A stretch of 36,845 nucleotides of DNA from Blautia sp. (GCA_023664455.1 JAMPFM010000001.1:322821-359665); one strand, 5' to 3'. Counted from the stretch's first letter, positions 1-8,951 are shown. Program-made: numbers and translations. Notes: generated by a model not told the origin, from the sequence alone.

Positions 1-39
1 CTCACGGCGGAAACAGGGGTTCGATTCCCCTACGAGCTG
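1..39 (+). tRNA. 3' fragment of a tRNA-like gene (T-arm and acceptor), cut by the window edge
   Basis: A canonical T-arm is visible: a 5-bp stem AGGGG/CCCCT (15-19 with 27-31) closing the loop TTCGATT (20-26), preceded by C14 at the position of tRNA C48. Seven bases (32-38, ACGAGCT) follow as the 3' acceptor strand, with G39 as discriminator. CCA is not encoded; the next bases are CTG. The 5' part lies outside the window, so the isotype cannot be named. The 14 bases before the T-arm do not form an obvious anticodon stem, so a class II tRNA or another tRNA-like RNA is possible. tmRNA is less likely, because its 3' end normally encodes CCA. Confidence 0.5.
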
Positions 40-75
40 CTGACTGTTTATTTTTTAACGAACAGCCCAACCCGG

Positions 76-110
76 AAAATGCTGAAAAATTGAGGTTTTT
101 TGGCATTTTT
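76..110 (+). terminator. Intrinsic terminator after the tRNA-like gene
   Basis: The left arm (76-89, AAAATGC then TG then AAAAA) pairs with the right arm (96-109, TTTTT, TG, GCATTTT) around a TTGAGG loop, with two G-U wobbles in the middle. The right arm runs into a T-rich tract. It lies about 40 bases after the tRNA-like 3' end and so probably ends that transcript and separates it from the rimP promoter. The stem is AT-rich, so its strength is uncertain. Confidence 0.6.
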
Positions 111-205
111 TATTTATAGGAATCCTTACTGTTTTTGTTTACCCGGTGTTAATCCATGTTAAAAATTCCTGTCAAATTTTGATTTCCCCTTGCATCTTCC
201 AACAT

Positions 206-234
206 TTGGTGATACACTTAGATAGTTATATAAT
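206..234 (+). promoter_or_regulatory. Candidate sigma-A promoter of the rimP-nusA-infB operon
   Basis: A perfect -10 hexamer TATAAT (229-234) sits 17 bases after TTGGTG (206-211), which shares only TTG with the consensus -35. An overlapping alternative is TTGCAT (190-195), 17 bases, TACACT (213-218). Either would place the start just before the hairpin at 246-271. The region between the upstream terminator and rimP is AT-rich and contains no gene. Confidence 0.5.
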
Positions 235-245
235 ATTTACACAAT

Positions 246-271
246 AAGAGTGGGCTTGCGAGTCCACTCTT
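246..271 (+). promoter_or_regulatory. Leader hairpin of the rimP-nusA operon; possible weak terminator
   Basis: AAGAGTGGGCT (246-256) pairs with AGTCCACTCTT (261-271) around the tetraloop TGCG, with one G-U pair. The stem is followed by a short, interrupted T tract (TTATATAG). In Bacillus subtilis the equivalent operon has a leader terminator that responds to NusA and gives NusA autoregulation. The position and weak U tract here fit that idea, but this is inference. A 5'-stabilising hairpin is the alternative, especially if transcription starts at about 241. Confidence 0.55.
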
Positions 272-302
272 TTATATAGTAGAAAAGAAAGCGAGGATAA
301 AG

Positions 303-767
303 ATGTCTAAACGAGAGACCTACGAGTCTAAGACCGAGGCGCTGCTTTTACCGATTGTGGAGCGTTTTGGCGTGGAAATTTATGATGTGGAGTATGTGAA
401 AGAAGGAAGCGACTGGTATCTGAGGGCTTATATTGATAAGCCGGAGGGCGTTACGATTAACGATTGCGAGAACGTAAGCCGCGCGCTTTCGGAGGAAATG
501 GACAGGGAGGATTTTATAGAGGATGCTTATATATTGGAAGTAAGCAGTCCGGGGCTGGGGCGGGCTTTGAAGAAAGATAAACATCTGGAAAAGAGTATCG
601 GGGAAGAAGTGGAAGTTAAAACTTATAAACCGATTGATAAGCAAAAGGAGTTCCAAGGGATTTTACGCTCTTTTGATGCAGACACGATAACCATTGGGAC
701 GGAGGAAAAAGAGAAAGTATTTGCCAGAAAAGAGATAGCGCTTATCAGGCTGGCATTGAATTTATAA
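303..767 (+). CDS. rimP: Ribosome maturation factor RimP
   Basis: This 154-residue protein has the usual RimP length and two-domain form. The N-terminal alpha/beta domain (about residues 8-82) contains VEYVKEGSDWYLRAYID and ends in the family signature YILEVSSPGLGR. An SH3-like C-terminal domain follows, with IGEEVEVKTYK. RimP binds the 30S subunit and assists its late maturation. The gene opens the conserved operon with nusA 27 bases downstream. The ATG is preceded by GAGGATAAAG, an acceptable ribosome binding site. Family recognition and gene order agree, so the call is secure. Confidence 0.96.
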   Translation: MSKRETYESKTEALLLPIVERFGVEIYDVEYVKEGSDWYLRAYIDKPEGVTINDCENVSRALSEEMDREDFIEDAYILEVSSPGLGRALKKDKHLEKSIGEEVEVKTYKPIDKQKEFQGILRSFDADTITIGTEEKEKVFARKEIALIRLALNL

Positions 768-794
768 GGGAAATTTAAAGGAGGATACCGGAAA

Positions 795-2036
795 ATGAAT
801 AAGGAATTAATGGAAGCATTGGATATGCTGGAAAAGGAGAAAGAAATCAGTAAAGAAACATTGTTTGATGCAATCGAGAATTCTTTGCTTACGGCTTGTA
901 AAAACCATTTCGGCAAAGCGGACAATATCAAAGTAGAGATTGATAGAGAGACTTGTGATTTCTTATGCTATGCGGAAAAAGAAGTCGTGGAAGAGGTAGA
1001 GGACGACTGTCTGCAGATTTCTCTGGATGATGCGCAGAAGATTTCCTGCAAGGCGGAGCTTGGCGATATTATCCATGTGGAAATCAAATCGAAAGAATTT
1101 GGGCGTATTGCGACCCAGAATGCGAAAAATGTGATTTTGCAGAAAATACGCGAAGAGGAACGGAGCGTTATTTATAATCAGTATTACGAGAAGGAAAAGG
1201 ATGTCGTTACCGGTATTGTGCAGCGTTACATCGGCAGGAATATTTCGATTAACCTGGGCAAGACGGACGCTGTTTTAAATGAAAGCGAGCAGGTGCGCGG
1301 GGAAAACTTCAAGCCGACGGAGCGGATTAAGGTCTATATCCTGGAAGTGAAGAATACGCCGAAAGGACCGAGGATTCTGGTGAGCCGCACCCACCCGGAG
1401 CTTGTCAAAAGATTGTTTGAGACGGAAGTGACGGAAATCAAGGATGGAACCGTGGAAATTATGAGCATTGCCAGAGAGGCGGGCAGCAGGACGAAGATGG
1501 CGGTGCGTTCCAACAATCCGAATGTGGACGCGGTCGGCGCGTGCGTAGGAATGAACGGCGCCAGGGTAAACTCCATCGTGGAGGAGCTTCGCGGTGAGAA
1601 AATTGATATCATTAACTGGGATGAAAATCCGGGAATTTTGATTCAGAATGCATTATCCCCGGCGAAGATTGTGGCGGTTTTTGCAGACCCCGATGAAAAG
1701 ACGGCGAAAGTGGTCGTACCGGATTATCAGTTGTCTCTTGCCATCGGCAAGGAAGGGCAGAACGCAAGGCTTGCGGCAAGGCTGACCGGGTATAAGATCG
1801 ATATCAAGAGCGAGACACAGGCAAAAGATGCGCCTGGATTCCGTTATGAGGATTATGAATACGACGAGGACGGCTATGACGAGGAGTCTTATGAAGGCTA
1901 CGATGAAGAGCCTTATGAGGAAGAAGACTACAGCGACGAGGATTACGATGAAGAGTCTTATGAAGAGGGTTATAGCGAAGCGGCGGATACCGGCGAATAT
2001 GAAGAAGACGAAGCAGGTGAAGAACCGGAAGAATAG
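795..2036 (+). CDS. nusA: Transcription termination/antitermination factor NusA with acidic C-terminal tail
   Basis: The 413-residue protein has the NusA layout: an N-terminal RNA-polymerase-binding domain (about 1-120), an S1 domain (about 130-200) and two KH domains ending near residue 345 with [23 protein letters not shown]. NusA binds RNA polymerase and nascent RNA and modulates pausing, termination and antitermination. From about residue 348 there is a tail of some 65 residues made almost entirely of D, E, Y, G and S, with repeated YDEESYE and YDEEPYE units; B. subtilis NusA ends close to the KH domains. AGGAGG lies upstream of the ATG. The family call is secure; the role of the tail is unknown. 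Confidence 0.97.
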   Translation: MNKELMEALDMLEKEKEISKETLFDAIENSLLTACKNHFGKADNIKVEIDRETCDFLCYAEKEVVEEVEDDCLQISLDDAQKISCKAELGDIIHVEIKSKEFGRIATQNAKNVILQKIREEERSVIYNQYYEKEKDVVTGIVQRYIGRNISINLGKTDAVLNESEQVRGENFKPTERIKVYILEVKNTPKGPRILVSRTHPELVKRLFETEVTEIKDGTVEIMSIAREAGSRTKMAVRSNNPNVDAVGACVGMNGARVNSIVEELRGEKIDIINWDENPGILIQNALSPAKIVAVFADPDEKTAKVVVPDYQLSLAIGKEGQNARLAARLTGYKIDIKSETQAKDAPGFRYEDYEYDEDGYDEESYEGYDEEPYEEEDYSDEDYDEESYEEGYSEAADTGEYEEDEAGEEPEE

Positions 2037-2053
2037 AAAGGGCAAGGATTTTT

Positions 2054-2326
2054 ATGGCGAAAAAAATTCCCATGAGACAGTGTGTGGGTTGTAGGGAAAT
2101 GAAAAATAAAAAGGAAATGATGCGGGTATTAAAGACTGCGGACGATTCCATTATTTTAGATACAACCGGCAGGAAGAACGGCAGGGGGGCATATCTTTGC
2201 ATGACAAAGGAATGTCTTATGAAAGCAAGAAAGAGTAAGGGGCTGGAGCATTCTTTGAAAATTGCCATTCCGGAAGAAGTCTACGAGAGTCTGGAAAAGG
2301 AGTTTGAGGAAAATGTGCAGGGATAG
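2054..2326 (+). CDS. ylxR: YlxR/RnpM family RNA-binding protein
   Basis: This is a 90-residue basic protein with the YlxR (DUF448) signatures PMRQCVGCRE near the N terminus and GRGAYLC near residue 42. It lies between nusA and the L7Ae-like gene, as in most Firmicutes. In B. subtilis the homologue has been reported as RnpM, a modulator of RNase P; that function is carried over here only by family. The ATG follows AAGGATTTTT, and the 3' end overlaps the next gene by 14 bases, which suggests translational coupling. Confidence 0.93.
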   Translation: MAKKIPMRQCVGCREMKNKKEMMRVLKTADDSIILDTTGRKNGRGAYLCMTKECLMKARKSKGLEHSLKIAIPEEVYESLEKEFEENVQG

Positions 2327-2636
2327 CGGAGCGGATAATAATAAGATTTTATCACTGTTAGGACTTGCAACTCGTTCCAGAAATGTCGTCAGCGGCGGAT
2401 TTGCAACGGAAAATGCGGTAAAATCGGGAAAAGCGGTTTTGGTTATTGTGGCAAAGGATGCATCAGATAATACGAAAAAGAAGTTTCAGAATATGTGCGA
2501 ATTTTATCAGGTTCCTTTTTATCAATTCGGTGAGAAGGAAAGCCTTGGACATTCTATGGGAAAGCAGGAGCGGACTTCCCTGGCGGTTACGGATATGGGA
2601 TTTGCGGATTCGATACGGAAATATTTGACGGTTTAA
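2313..2636 (+). CDS. ylxQ: L7Ae/YlxQ family ribosomal-type RNA-binding protein
   Basis: From the ATG at 2313 the product is 107 residues with the L7Ae/L30e fold signature: ILSLLGLATRSRNVVSGG, then AVKSGKAVLVIVAKDASDNT. Members bind kink-turn RNA; the cellular target of YlxQ is not firmly known. The reading frame is open further upstream to 2262, but that extension would translate ylxR sequence in another frame. The internal ATG is preceded by AAGGAG at 2298 with a 10-base spacing, so I chose 2313. It overlaps the ylxR stop by 14 bases, and infB begins 21 bases after its own stop. Confidence 0.9.
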   Translation: MCRDSGADNNKILSLLGLATRSRNVVSGGFATENAVKSGKAVLVIVAKDASDNTKKKFQNMCEFYQVPFYQFGEKESLGHSMGKQERTSLAVTDMGFADSIRKYLTV

Positions 2637-2657
2637 TCATGAAACGGAGGTAGGAGC

Positions 2658-5612
2658 ATGGAGAAAGTGAAAGTGCATGAACTTGCAAAAGAGCTGGAAA
2701 AGCAGAGCAAAGAAATTCTCGCTTTTTTGCAGGATAAAGGATATGAAGTAAAAGCGGCGCAAAGCTGGGTAGAAGGCGAGGGCATCGAACTGGTGCGCAG
2801 TCATTTCAAAAAAGCGGCAGGGCAGGACGTCCAGAAGGAACAGAACGCAAAAAGGGAGCAGGATACTCCAAAGGAACAGAATGCAAAGAAGGAACAGGAT
2901 ATTCCGAAAGAGCAGACTGCCAGGACAAATGAGGCAAAACCGCAGGAGCAGCCAGAATCTGGCAAGGCAGGCGGCGGAGCTTTGGTTAAAGAGCAGAAAG
3001 CATCGGGAAAAGGAAACACAGAGGAAAATAAGCAGAGCGCAGCGGGCGTAAAGCAGACAGCTCCCGACAAAAAAACTGCTGGGGCGGAAGAGCCGAAAAA
3101 GAAGAAGAAAATCATTTTCGTGGGAAATACGCCCAATTCTAAAATGCCGGGCAATAGACCGGGACAGATGAATGGGGATAGAAGACCAGCGGGCACACAT
3201 CAACGTCCGGGTTCACAGCAGCAGACGCCGCATAAGATTATCAGACCGACGCAGAAACCGATTCCGGTGACGGCGGAGCCATATGATGTGCGGCAGAAAC
3301 AGCAGCAGGAGCGGCGTATGGAGCGTCTGCAGCAGGAAAAACAGGAAAGAATTGAGAGACAGGAAAAGCAGGAAAGACAGGAGCGGCAGGAAAGACAAGA
3401 GAGACAGGAAAGGCAAGATAGACAGGATAACAGGGAAAGAGCAAATGTTCAAAACAAGCCGGGAAATCAGGAAAGACAGTATCATAATGAGAATAGAAGA
3501 CCTGAAGGCAAAAATCGCCAGAATTTTAACGGCGGTCAGGGTAATCAACGTGGCGCTTCTGCTCCCACGGGCGGCGGTCGCAGCTTTAACAATAGCGAAC
3601 GTTCTCAGAGAGGAAATGGCGGGGCGGACAATCGATTTAAAAAAGGTGGAAACAACAAGAGTTTTATGCCGGAGAGTCCCATCAAGGACAATGAGAAGCA
3701 CAGGGATGAAGAGAAACGTAGAATCGGTCAGGAGAAGGATAAACGCTCTAAGAAAGATTTGATTTACGAAGAGGACGGAATCGGCGGAAAGAACCGCAAT
3801 AAGCCGGGACGTTTCATTAAACCTGAGAAGAAAGCGGAAACGCCGGTGGAAGAGCAGATTAAAGTCATTACGATTCCCGAATCCCTGACGATAAAAGAAC
3901 TGGCGGATAAGATGAAGATACAGCCCTCTGTTATTATCAAGAAGCTCTTTTTACAGGGACGGGTTGTGACCGTCAATTCGGAAATTTCTTTTGAAGATGC
4001 GGAAAATATCGCTATTGAGTACGAAATTATCTGCGAGAAGGAAGTCAAGGTAGACGTTATCGAGGAATTGCTGCGGGAAGAAGAGGAAGATGAGAGCAAA
4101 ATGGTGGCGCGTCCGCCCGTTATCTGCGTTATGGGGCATGTTGACCACGGTAAGACCTCGCTTTTGGATGCCATCCGTAAGACGAATGTCACGGATAAAG
4201 AGGCGGGCGGCATCACCCAGGCGATAGGCGCTTATACGGTGGTCAGACACAATCAGAAGATTACCTTTCTGGATACACCGGGGCATGAGGCGTTTACCGC
4301 GATGCGTATGAGAGGCGCCAATTCCACGGATATCGCGGTTTTGGTCGTGGCGGCGGACGACGGCGTTATGCCGCAGACGGTGGAAGCCATCAACCATGCG
4401 AAGGCAGCGGGCATTGAGATTATTGTCGCAGTAAACAAAATCGATAAGCCGAATGCCAATATCGACAGGGTGAAGCAGGAGATGACGGAGCATGAACTGA
4501 TTCCGGTAGACTGGGGCGGTTCCACGGAGTTTGTTCCGGTATCCGCGAAATCCGGGGAAGGCATCGATGATTTGTTAGAGACGATTCTGCTGACGGCGGA
4601 AATTCTGGAATTAAAGGCAAATCCTAACAGACATGCGAGGGGACTCGTCATTGAAGCGGAGCTGGATAAGGGACGCGGACCGGTGGCAACCGTACTCGTG
4701 CAGAAGGGAACGCTGCATGTGGGCGATTTCATTTCCGCAGGGGCAAGCCACGGAAAAGTCCGGGCGATGATTGATGATAAAGGAAAGCGGGTCAAGGAAG
4801 CGACGCCTTCCATGCCGGTAGAAATTCTGGGATTATCCGATGTACCCAGCGCAGGCGAGGTATTTATCGTCCATGAAAATGATAAATCGGCAAAATCTTA
4901 TGCGGATACTTACATGGCGCAGCATAAAGAAGAGATGCTTGCAGATACTAAGTCGAGAATGTCTTTGGATGACTTGTTTAACCAGATTCAGGAAGGAAAC
5001 TTAAAAGAGCTGAACCTGATCGTCAAAGCGGACGTACAGGGCAGTGTGGAAGCCGTAAAACAGAGTCTGATGAAATTGTCCAACGAGGAAGTTGTAGTAA
5101 AATGTATTCATGGCGGCGTTGGTGCAATCAACGAGTCAGATGTGAGCCTTGCTTCCGCTTCTTCGGCGATTATCATAGGCTTTAACGTCAGACCGGACGC
5201 TACTGCCAAGGCGATTGCGGAGCGTGAAGGGGTAGACGTCAGACTTTATAAGGTTATCTATCAGGCGATTGAGGATATCGAGGCAGCAATGAAGGGGATG
5301 TTAGACCCGATCTTTGAGGAAAAAGTCATCGGTCATGCAGAAGTGCGCCAGATCTTCAAAGCGTCCGCAATCGGTAACATTGCCGGTTCTTATGTCCTTG
5401 ACGGGGAATTTAGAAGAGGCTGTAAGATTCGGATTAGCCGGGGGGATGAACAGATTTATGAAGGTGAGCTGGCTTCTTTGAAACGGTTTAAGGATGATGT
5501 GAAGGAAGTCAAGGCGGGCTTTGAATGCGGGCTTGTGTTTGAAGGCTTTGATAAGATGCAGGAGTTGGATATTGTAGAAGCTTATATTATGGTAGAAGTG
5601 CCAAGGACATAG
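2658..5612 (+). CDS. infB: Translation initiation factor IF-2
   Basis: The 984-residue protein delivers fMet-tRNA to the 30S subunit and promotes subunit joining with GTP hydrolysis. An IF2_N domain (about 1-55) is followed by a very long low-complexity linker (about 56-390), then a second N domain, the G domain with GHVDHGKT (from residue 493) and NKID (from 593), and C-terminal domains II-IV. The linker holds repeats such as [14 protein letters not shown] and a run of QER/QDR triplets near residues 215-255. A strong GGAGGTAGGAGC site precedes the ATG. The protein is long for the family because of the linker. A palindromic element begins at its stop codon. Confidence 0.97.
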   Translation: MEKVKVHELAKELEKQSKEILAFLQDKGYEVKAAQSWVEGEGIELVRSHFKKAAGQDVQKEQNAKREQDTPKEQNAKKEQDIPKEQTARTNEAKPQEQPESGKAGGGALVKEQKASGKGNTEENKQSAAGVKQTAPDKKTAGAEEPKKKKKIIFVGNTPNSKMPGNRPGQMNGDRRPAGTHQRPGSQQQTPHKIIRPTQKPIPVTAEPYDVRQKQQQERRMERLQQEKQERIERQEKQERQERQERQERQERQDRQDNRERANVQNKPGNQERQYHNENRRPEGKNRQNFNGGQGNQRGASAPTGGGRSFNNSERSQRGNGGADNRFKKGGNNKSFMPESPIKDNEKHRDEEKRRIGQEKDKRSKKDLIYEEDGIGGKNRNKPGRFIKPEKKAETPVEEQIKVITIPESLTIKELADKMKIQPSVIIKKLFLQGRVVTVNSEISFEDAENIAIEYEIICEKEVKVDVIEELLREEEEDESKMVARPPVICVMGHVDHGKTSLLDAIRKTNVTDKEAGGITQAIGAYTVVRHNQKITFLDTPGHEAFTAMRMRGANSTDIAVLVVAADDGVMPQTVEAINHAKAAGIEIIVAVNKIDKPNANIDRVKQEMTEHELIPVDWGGSTEFVPVSAKSGEGIDDLLETILLTAEILELKANPNRHARGLVIEAELDKGRGPVATVLVQKGTLHVGDFISAGASHGKVRAMIDDKGKRVKEATPSMPVEILGLSDVPSAGEVFIVHENDKSAKSYADTYMAQHKEEMLADTKSRMSLDDLFNQIQEGNLKELNLIVKADVQGSVEAVKQSLMKLSNEEVVVKCIHGGVGAINESDVSLASASSAIIIGFNVRPDATAKAIAEREGVDVRLYKVIYQAIEDIEAAMKGMLDPIFEEKVIGHAEVRQIFKASAIGNIAGSYVLDGEFRRGCKIRISRGDEQIYEGELASLKRFKDDVKEVKAGFECGLVFEGFDKMQELDIVEAYIMVEVPRT

Positions 5613-5682
5613 ATTGAAAAATCAGAGATTTTTCAATCGCAAATTTGTGCAGCGCTATTAGCGCTTTGGCACACAAATTCGC
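5612..5682 (+). repeat. Two-hairpin palindromic element between infB and rbfA
   Basis: The first hairpin is a perfect 12-bp inverted repeat, GATTGAAAAATC (5612-5623) with GATTTTTCAATC (5627-5638), loop AGA. The second pairs GCAAATTTGTG (5639-5649) with the region 5672-5682 (one A-C mismatch) and encloses an inner AGCGCT/AGCGCT stem (5651-5656, 5660-5665; loop ATT). The arrangement looks like a REP/BIME-type dispersed palindrome. It lacks a T tract, so it is not an ordinary terminator. It may affect mRNA processing between infB and rbfA. Confidence 0.65.
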
Positions 5683-5739
5683 AGGCTGAGATAGGAGCAT
5701 GGTTATTAGAATGTCGGAATGAATATAAGAGGGTTTCAT

Positions 5740-6096
5740 ATGCGTAAAAATAGTGTGAAAAATACCCGCATTAACGGCGAGGTGCAGCGGGTATTGGCGA
5801 AAATTATACGCGGGGAATTAAAAGACCCGCGGATTGGGGAAGTGACTTCTGTCGTGGCGGTAGAAGTTGCCCCCGACTTAAAGACCTGTAAAGTCTGGAT
5901 TAGCGTGTTGGGGGATGAAAAAGTACAGGCGGACACCCTTGCCGGACTAAACAGTGCGGAAGGATTTATTAAAAACCAGCTGGCGCACAAAATTAATCTG
6001 CGCAATACACCGCAGCTGCGTTTTATTATGGATCAGTCGATTGCTTACGGGGTCAGTATGTCGAAGTTAATCGACGAGGTGAACAAAGAACAATAG
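5740..6096 (+). CDS. rbfA: 30S ribosome-binding factor RbfA
   Basis: From the ATG at 5740 this is a 118-residue RbfA of normal length. Recognisable family sequences are RINGEVQRVLAKIIRGELKDPRIG, here split across residues 9-32, then a CKVWISVLGD strand, and LRFIMDQSIAYG near the C terminus. RbfA binds helix 1 of 16S rRNA during late 30S assembly and cold adaptation. An in-frame ATG exists at 5719 but has no good ribosome binding site; AAGAGGG at 5727-5733 is spaced 6 bases from 5740. The gene follows the palindromic element and precedes nrnA. Confidence 0.94.
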   Translation: MRKNSVKNTRINGEVQRVLAKIIRGELKDPRIGEVTSVVAVEVAPDLKTCKVWISVLGDEKVQADTLAGLNSAEGFIKNQLAHKINLRNTPQLRFIMDQSIAYGVSMSKLIDEVNKEQ

Positions 6097-6142
6097 TTTT
6101 GGTATTTCTTTCTGATAGGCGGCGAAAGGAGTAAGATCATAA

Positions 6143-7090
6143 ATGAAAATCATTGAGGAATTAGAAGGAGCGAAAACCATAGGTATCAGCGGTCATGTCA
6201 GACCGGATGGCGATTGCATCGGTTCCGTTATGGGATTATACCTTTATCTGAGAAAGGCATTGCCAAAAGTACAGACAGATATTTATCTGGAACAGCCAGC
6301 AGATATTTTCCATTGCATTCAGGATACCGATAAGATTTGTTCTGATTTTGAGACAGATAAAAAATACGACGTCTTTGTGGCGCTGGATTGCAATGCTGAG
6401 CGCTTAGGCGGCGTAGAACTGCTCTATGAGAGAGCCGGTAAGAGAATTAATATCGATCATCACATCAGCAATCCAGGCTGCGGCGACGTCAATGTGATAG
6501 AGCCGGAAAAAAGCTCTACCTGCGAGGTCCTCTATGAATTGCTGGATGAAGCGTGGATAGATGTAGAAATTGCGAAGGCTCTTTATATCGGAATCGTCCA
6601 TGATACAGGGGTTTTCAGATACTCGAACACGTCCCCGGAAACGCTGCGCATAGCGGCCCGGCTGATTGCGTTTGGCTTTGATTTCCCGAAACTGATTGAT
6701 GAGACTTTTTATGAGAAAACCTATGTCCAGAGCCAGATTATGGGAAGGGCGATTTTGGAGAGTATCCGTTTTCTGGACGGTAGATGCATTGTAAGCCGGG
6801 TGGATAAAAAGATGTTGGATTTTTATCAGGTAGGGCCTAAAGATTTAGACGGAATCATTAACCAGCTGCGTATCGTAAAAGGCGTGGAGTGCGCCATTTT
6901 CATGTACGAGACGAATCCGATGGAATATAAGGTAAGTATGCGTTCTAACGGCAAAGTGGATGTCGCCGCAATCGCCCTGCAGTTTGGCGGCGGGGGACAT
7001 GTGCGTGCGGCAGGATGCACCATGAAGGGAACTTACCATGATGCAATCAACAATTTGTCATTACATATAGAAGAACAGTTAGAGGGATAA
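6143..7090 (+). CDS. nrnA: DHH/DHHA1 family oligoribonuclease/pAp phosphatase NrnA-like
   Basis: This 315-residue DHH-family phosphoesterase has the metal-binding motifs GHVRPDGDCIGS (17-28), LDCN (81-84), IDHH (104-107) and a GIVHDTGVFRYS segment. The C-terminal DHHA1 substrate-binding loop is GGGGHVRAAG (282-291). Homologues in this position in Firmicutes degrade nano-RNAs and can dephosphorylate pAp; some members act on cyclic dinucleotide products. An AAAGGAG site lies upstream of the ATG. The stop codon TAA directly abuts the truB ATG, indicating co-translation. The family assignment is secure; the exact substrate is inferred. Confidence 0.93.
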   Translation: MKIIEELEGAKTIGISGHVRPDGDCIGSVMGLYLYLRKALPKVQTDIYLEQPADIFHCIQDTDKICSDFETDKKYDVFVALDCNAERLGGVELLYERAGKRINIDHHISNPGCGDVNVIEPEKSSTCEVLYELLDEAWIDVEIAKALYIGIVHDTGVFRYSNTSPETLRIAARLIAFGFDFPKLIDETFYEKTYVQSQIMGRAILESIRFLDGRCIVSRVDKKMLDFYQVGPKDLDGIINQLRIVKGVECAIFMYETNPMEYKVSMRSNGKVDVAAIALQFGGGGHVRAAGCTMKGTYHDAINNLSLHIEEQLEG

Positions 7091-7993
7091 ATGTATCACG
7101 GAATTATCAATATCTATAAAGAAGCCGGTTATACTTCGCATGACGTGGTAGCGAAACTGCGGGGGATTCTGGGACAGAAGAAAATAGGGCATACGGGAAC
7201 TTTGGACCCGGATGCAGTGGGCGTGCTGCCCGTGTGTCTGGGAAACGGATGCAGACTTTGCGACATGTTAAACGATACTAGCAAGGAATATAGGGCGAAG
7301 CTGCGCCTTGGCGTAACCACTGATACCCAGGATATGTCGGGGACGGTTCTGATGCAAAAAGAAGTCTTCGTGACAGAAAAAGAGGTTGCGGATACAGCGT
7401 ATACCTTTCTTGGCAGTTATGAGCAGGTTCCGCCGATGTATTCTGCGCTGAAAGTGAATGGCAAAAAGTTATATGAGCTGGCAAGGGAAGGCAAAGTCAT
7501 AGAGCGGAAGGCGCGGACGGTTCAGATAGAAGCGCTGGATATTCTACAAATGGAGCTTCCCCTTGTGGAAATGAGAGTGGTATGCTCGAAGGGCACTTAT
7601 ATCAGGACATTGTGCAACGATATCGGCGAGAAATTAGGCTGCGGCGGGGCGATGGAGTCATTGCTAAGAAGCAGGGTGGGCAGTTTTCGGGTAGAAGACG
7701 CCCTTCTTTTATCTGATGTGGAAAAACTCTCTAAAGAAGGTGGGTTACAGGATTTCATCATCCCGGTGGAAAAGATGTTTTCTGATTTAGCGGAAAACAG
7801 GGTAAAAAGCACTTATCAGAAACAGCTGCAAAATGGGAATCAGCTTGCACCTAAAATGCTCTGTATCCGGCAGGATATGGAAGATAATAAAAGGCTGCGC
7901 ATTTATAATGAGCAGGGTGTTTTCTATGGAATTTATCGTTATGAAAAAAATACAGATTTATTATATCCGGTGAAAATGTTTCTGCCGGAATAA
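7091..7993 (+). CDS. truB: tRNA pseudouridine-55 synthase TruB
   Basis: The 300-residue enzyme converts U55 in the T loop of tRNA to pseudouridine. The N terminus has the TruB pattern INIYKEAGYTSHDVV, and the catalytic segment is HTGTLDPDAVGVLPV, in which D39 is the expected nucleophile. CSKGTYIRTLCNDIG is the second conserved motif, and a PUA-like C-terminal region follows. The usual KPxG near the N terminus reads KEAG, a minor variation. The gene starts on the base after the nrnA stop, and ribF follows 16 bases later. Confidence 0.95.
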   Translation: MYHGIINIYKEAGYTSHDVVAKLRGILGQKKIGHTGTLDPDAVGVLPVCLGNGCRLCDMLNDTSKEYRAKLRLGVTTDTQDMSGTVLMQKEVFVTEKEVADTAYTFLGSYEQVPPMYSALKVNGKKLYELAREGKVIERKARTVQIEALDILQMELPLVEMRVVCSKGTYIRTLCNDIGEKLGCGGAMESLLRSRVGSFRVEDALLLSDVEKLSKEGGLQDFIIPVEKMFSDLAENRVKSTYQKQLQNGNQLAPKMLCIRQDMEDNKRLRIYNEQGVFYGIYRYEKNTDLLYPVKMFLPE

Positions 7994-8009
7994 GCATGGA
8001 GGGATTTCT

Positions 8010-8942
8010 ATGCAGGTTATAAGCGCTACGACAGACTTTCACTTATCCCAGAAAAGCGCGGTAGCAATGGGAAAGTTTGATGGAATCCATCTAGGGCATC
8101 AAGAACTTCTAAAAAGAGTGTTGGCATGGAAAAAAAAGGGCGCGCTGGCGGTTATCTTTACTTTTGACCCGTCTCCGGAGGTCTTTTTCGGGCACAAGGA
8201 TACGAAAGCATTGATGACTATACAGGAAAAGCGACTTGCTTTTGAACAGATGGGAATCGACGTTTTAATCGAATTTCCTTTGAATCAGGAAACAGCGGCG
8301 ACGTCGCCGGAGCGTTTCGTGAGAGAATATCTGACGGATAAGCTTGGCGCTATAGCCATTGTGGCAGGGACGGATGTATCTTTTGGCAGCAGGGGCGCAG
8401 GCAATGCCGGGCTGCTGCGCAGGCTGGCGCCGGAATGCGGTTATGAGGTGGAAATCATAGAAAAAGTCAGCCTTGCCGGAGAGGAAATCAGCTCGACTCT
8501 GGTACGGGAAGCAATCAATACAGGGAATATGGAAAAGGCGGCACAGCTTCTGGGGGAACCTTACCAGATAAGCGGCGTGGTCGTAAACGGCAGGCAGCTT
8601 GGCAGGAAGATTGGGATGCCTACGGTAAATCTTCTGCCAGAGCCGGAAAAGCAGCTTCCGCCCAATGGCGTTTATTATTCTCATGTGTGGGCGGCGGGAA
8701 AGAAATATCCCGGCATTTCCAATATCGGTTATAAGCCTACGGTGAGCGAGAAACAGGTCATGGGCGTGGAAACCTATCTCTATCATTTTGAAGGGAATCT
8801 GTATCAGGAAGAAATCACTGTAGAGCTGCTTCATTTTAAAAGGGCGGAAAAGAAATTCGACGGTGTGGAAAGCCTGAAAAAGCAGATGCAGCAGGATATG
8901 CATGAGGGCGCCGCTTTTCATAAAAGCTTTTCACAAAAGTAA
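8010..8942 (+). CDS. ribF: Bifunctional riboflavin kinase/FAD synthetase
   Basis: The 310-residue RibF phosphorylates riboflavin to FMN and adenylylates FMN to FAD. The N-terminal adenylyltransferase domain shows AMGKFDGIHLGHQELL (19-34) and TFDPSPEVFF. The C-terminal flavokinase domain has NGRQLGRKIGMPTVNL and PPNGVYYSHV, where the usual GFPTAN reads GMPTVN. GGAGGG lies 7 bases before the ATG. It is the last gene of the translation operon here, as in many Firmicutes. No FMN riboswitch is visible, which fits a gene transcribed as part of the operon. Confidence 0.95.
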   Translation: MQVISATTDFHLSQKSAVAMGKFDGIHLGHQELLKRVLAWKKKGALAVIFTFDPSPEVFFGHKDTKALMTIQEKRLAFEQMGIDVLIEFPLNQETAATSPERFVREYLTDKLGAIAIVAGTDVSFGSRGAGNAGLLRRLAPECGYEVEIIEKVSLAGEEISSTLVREAINTGNMEKAAQLLGEPYQISGVVVNGRQLGRKIGMPTVNLLPEPEKQLPPNGVYYSHVWAAGKKYPGISNIGYKPTVSEKQVMGVETYLYHFEGNLYQEEITVELLHFKRAEKKFDGVESLKKQMQQDMHEGAAFHKSFSQK

Positions 8943-8951
8943 AAATAAGGC

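Noticed and set aside
1-40. 3' end of tmRNA
   Set aside because: The T-arm fits, but no CCA is encoded and the acceptor strand ACGAGCT would not pair with the GGG start typical of tmRNA.
3290-3440. Direct repeats in infB as an insertion or CRISPR
   Set aside because: They are in-frame coding repeats of QER triplets within the IF2 linker.
8265-8921. 218-residue minus-strand open frame opposite ribF
   Set aside because: It is antisense to conserved RibF motifs and looks like nothing recognisable.
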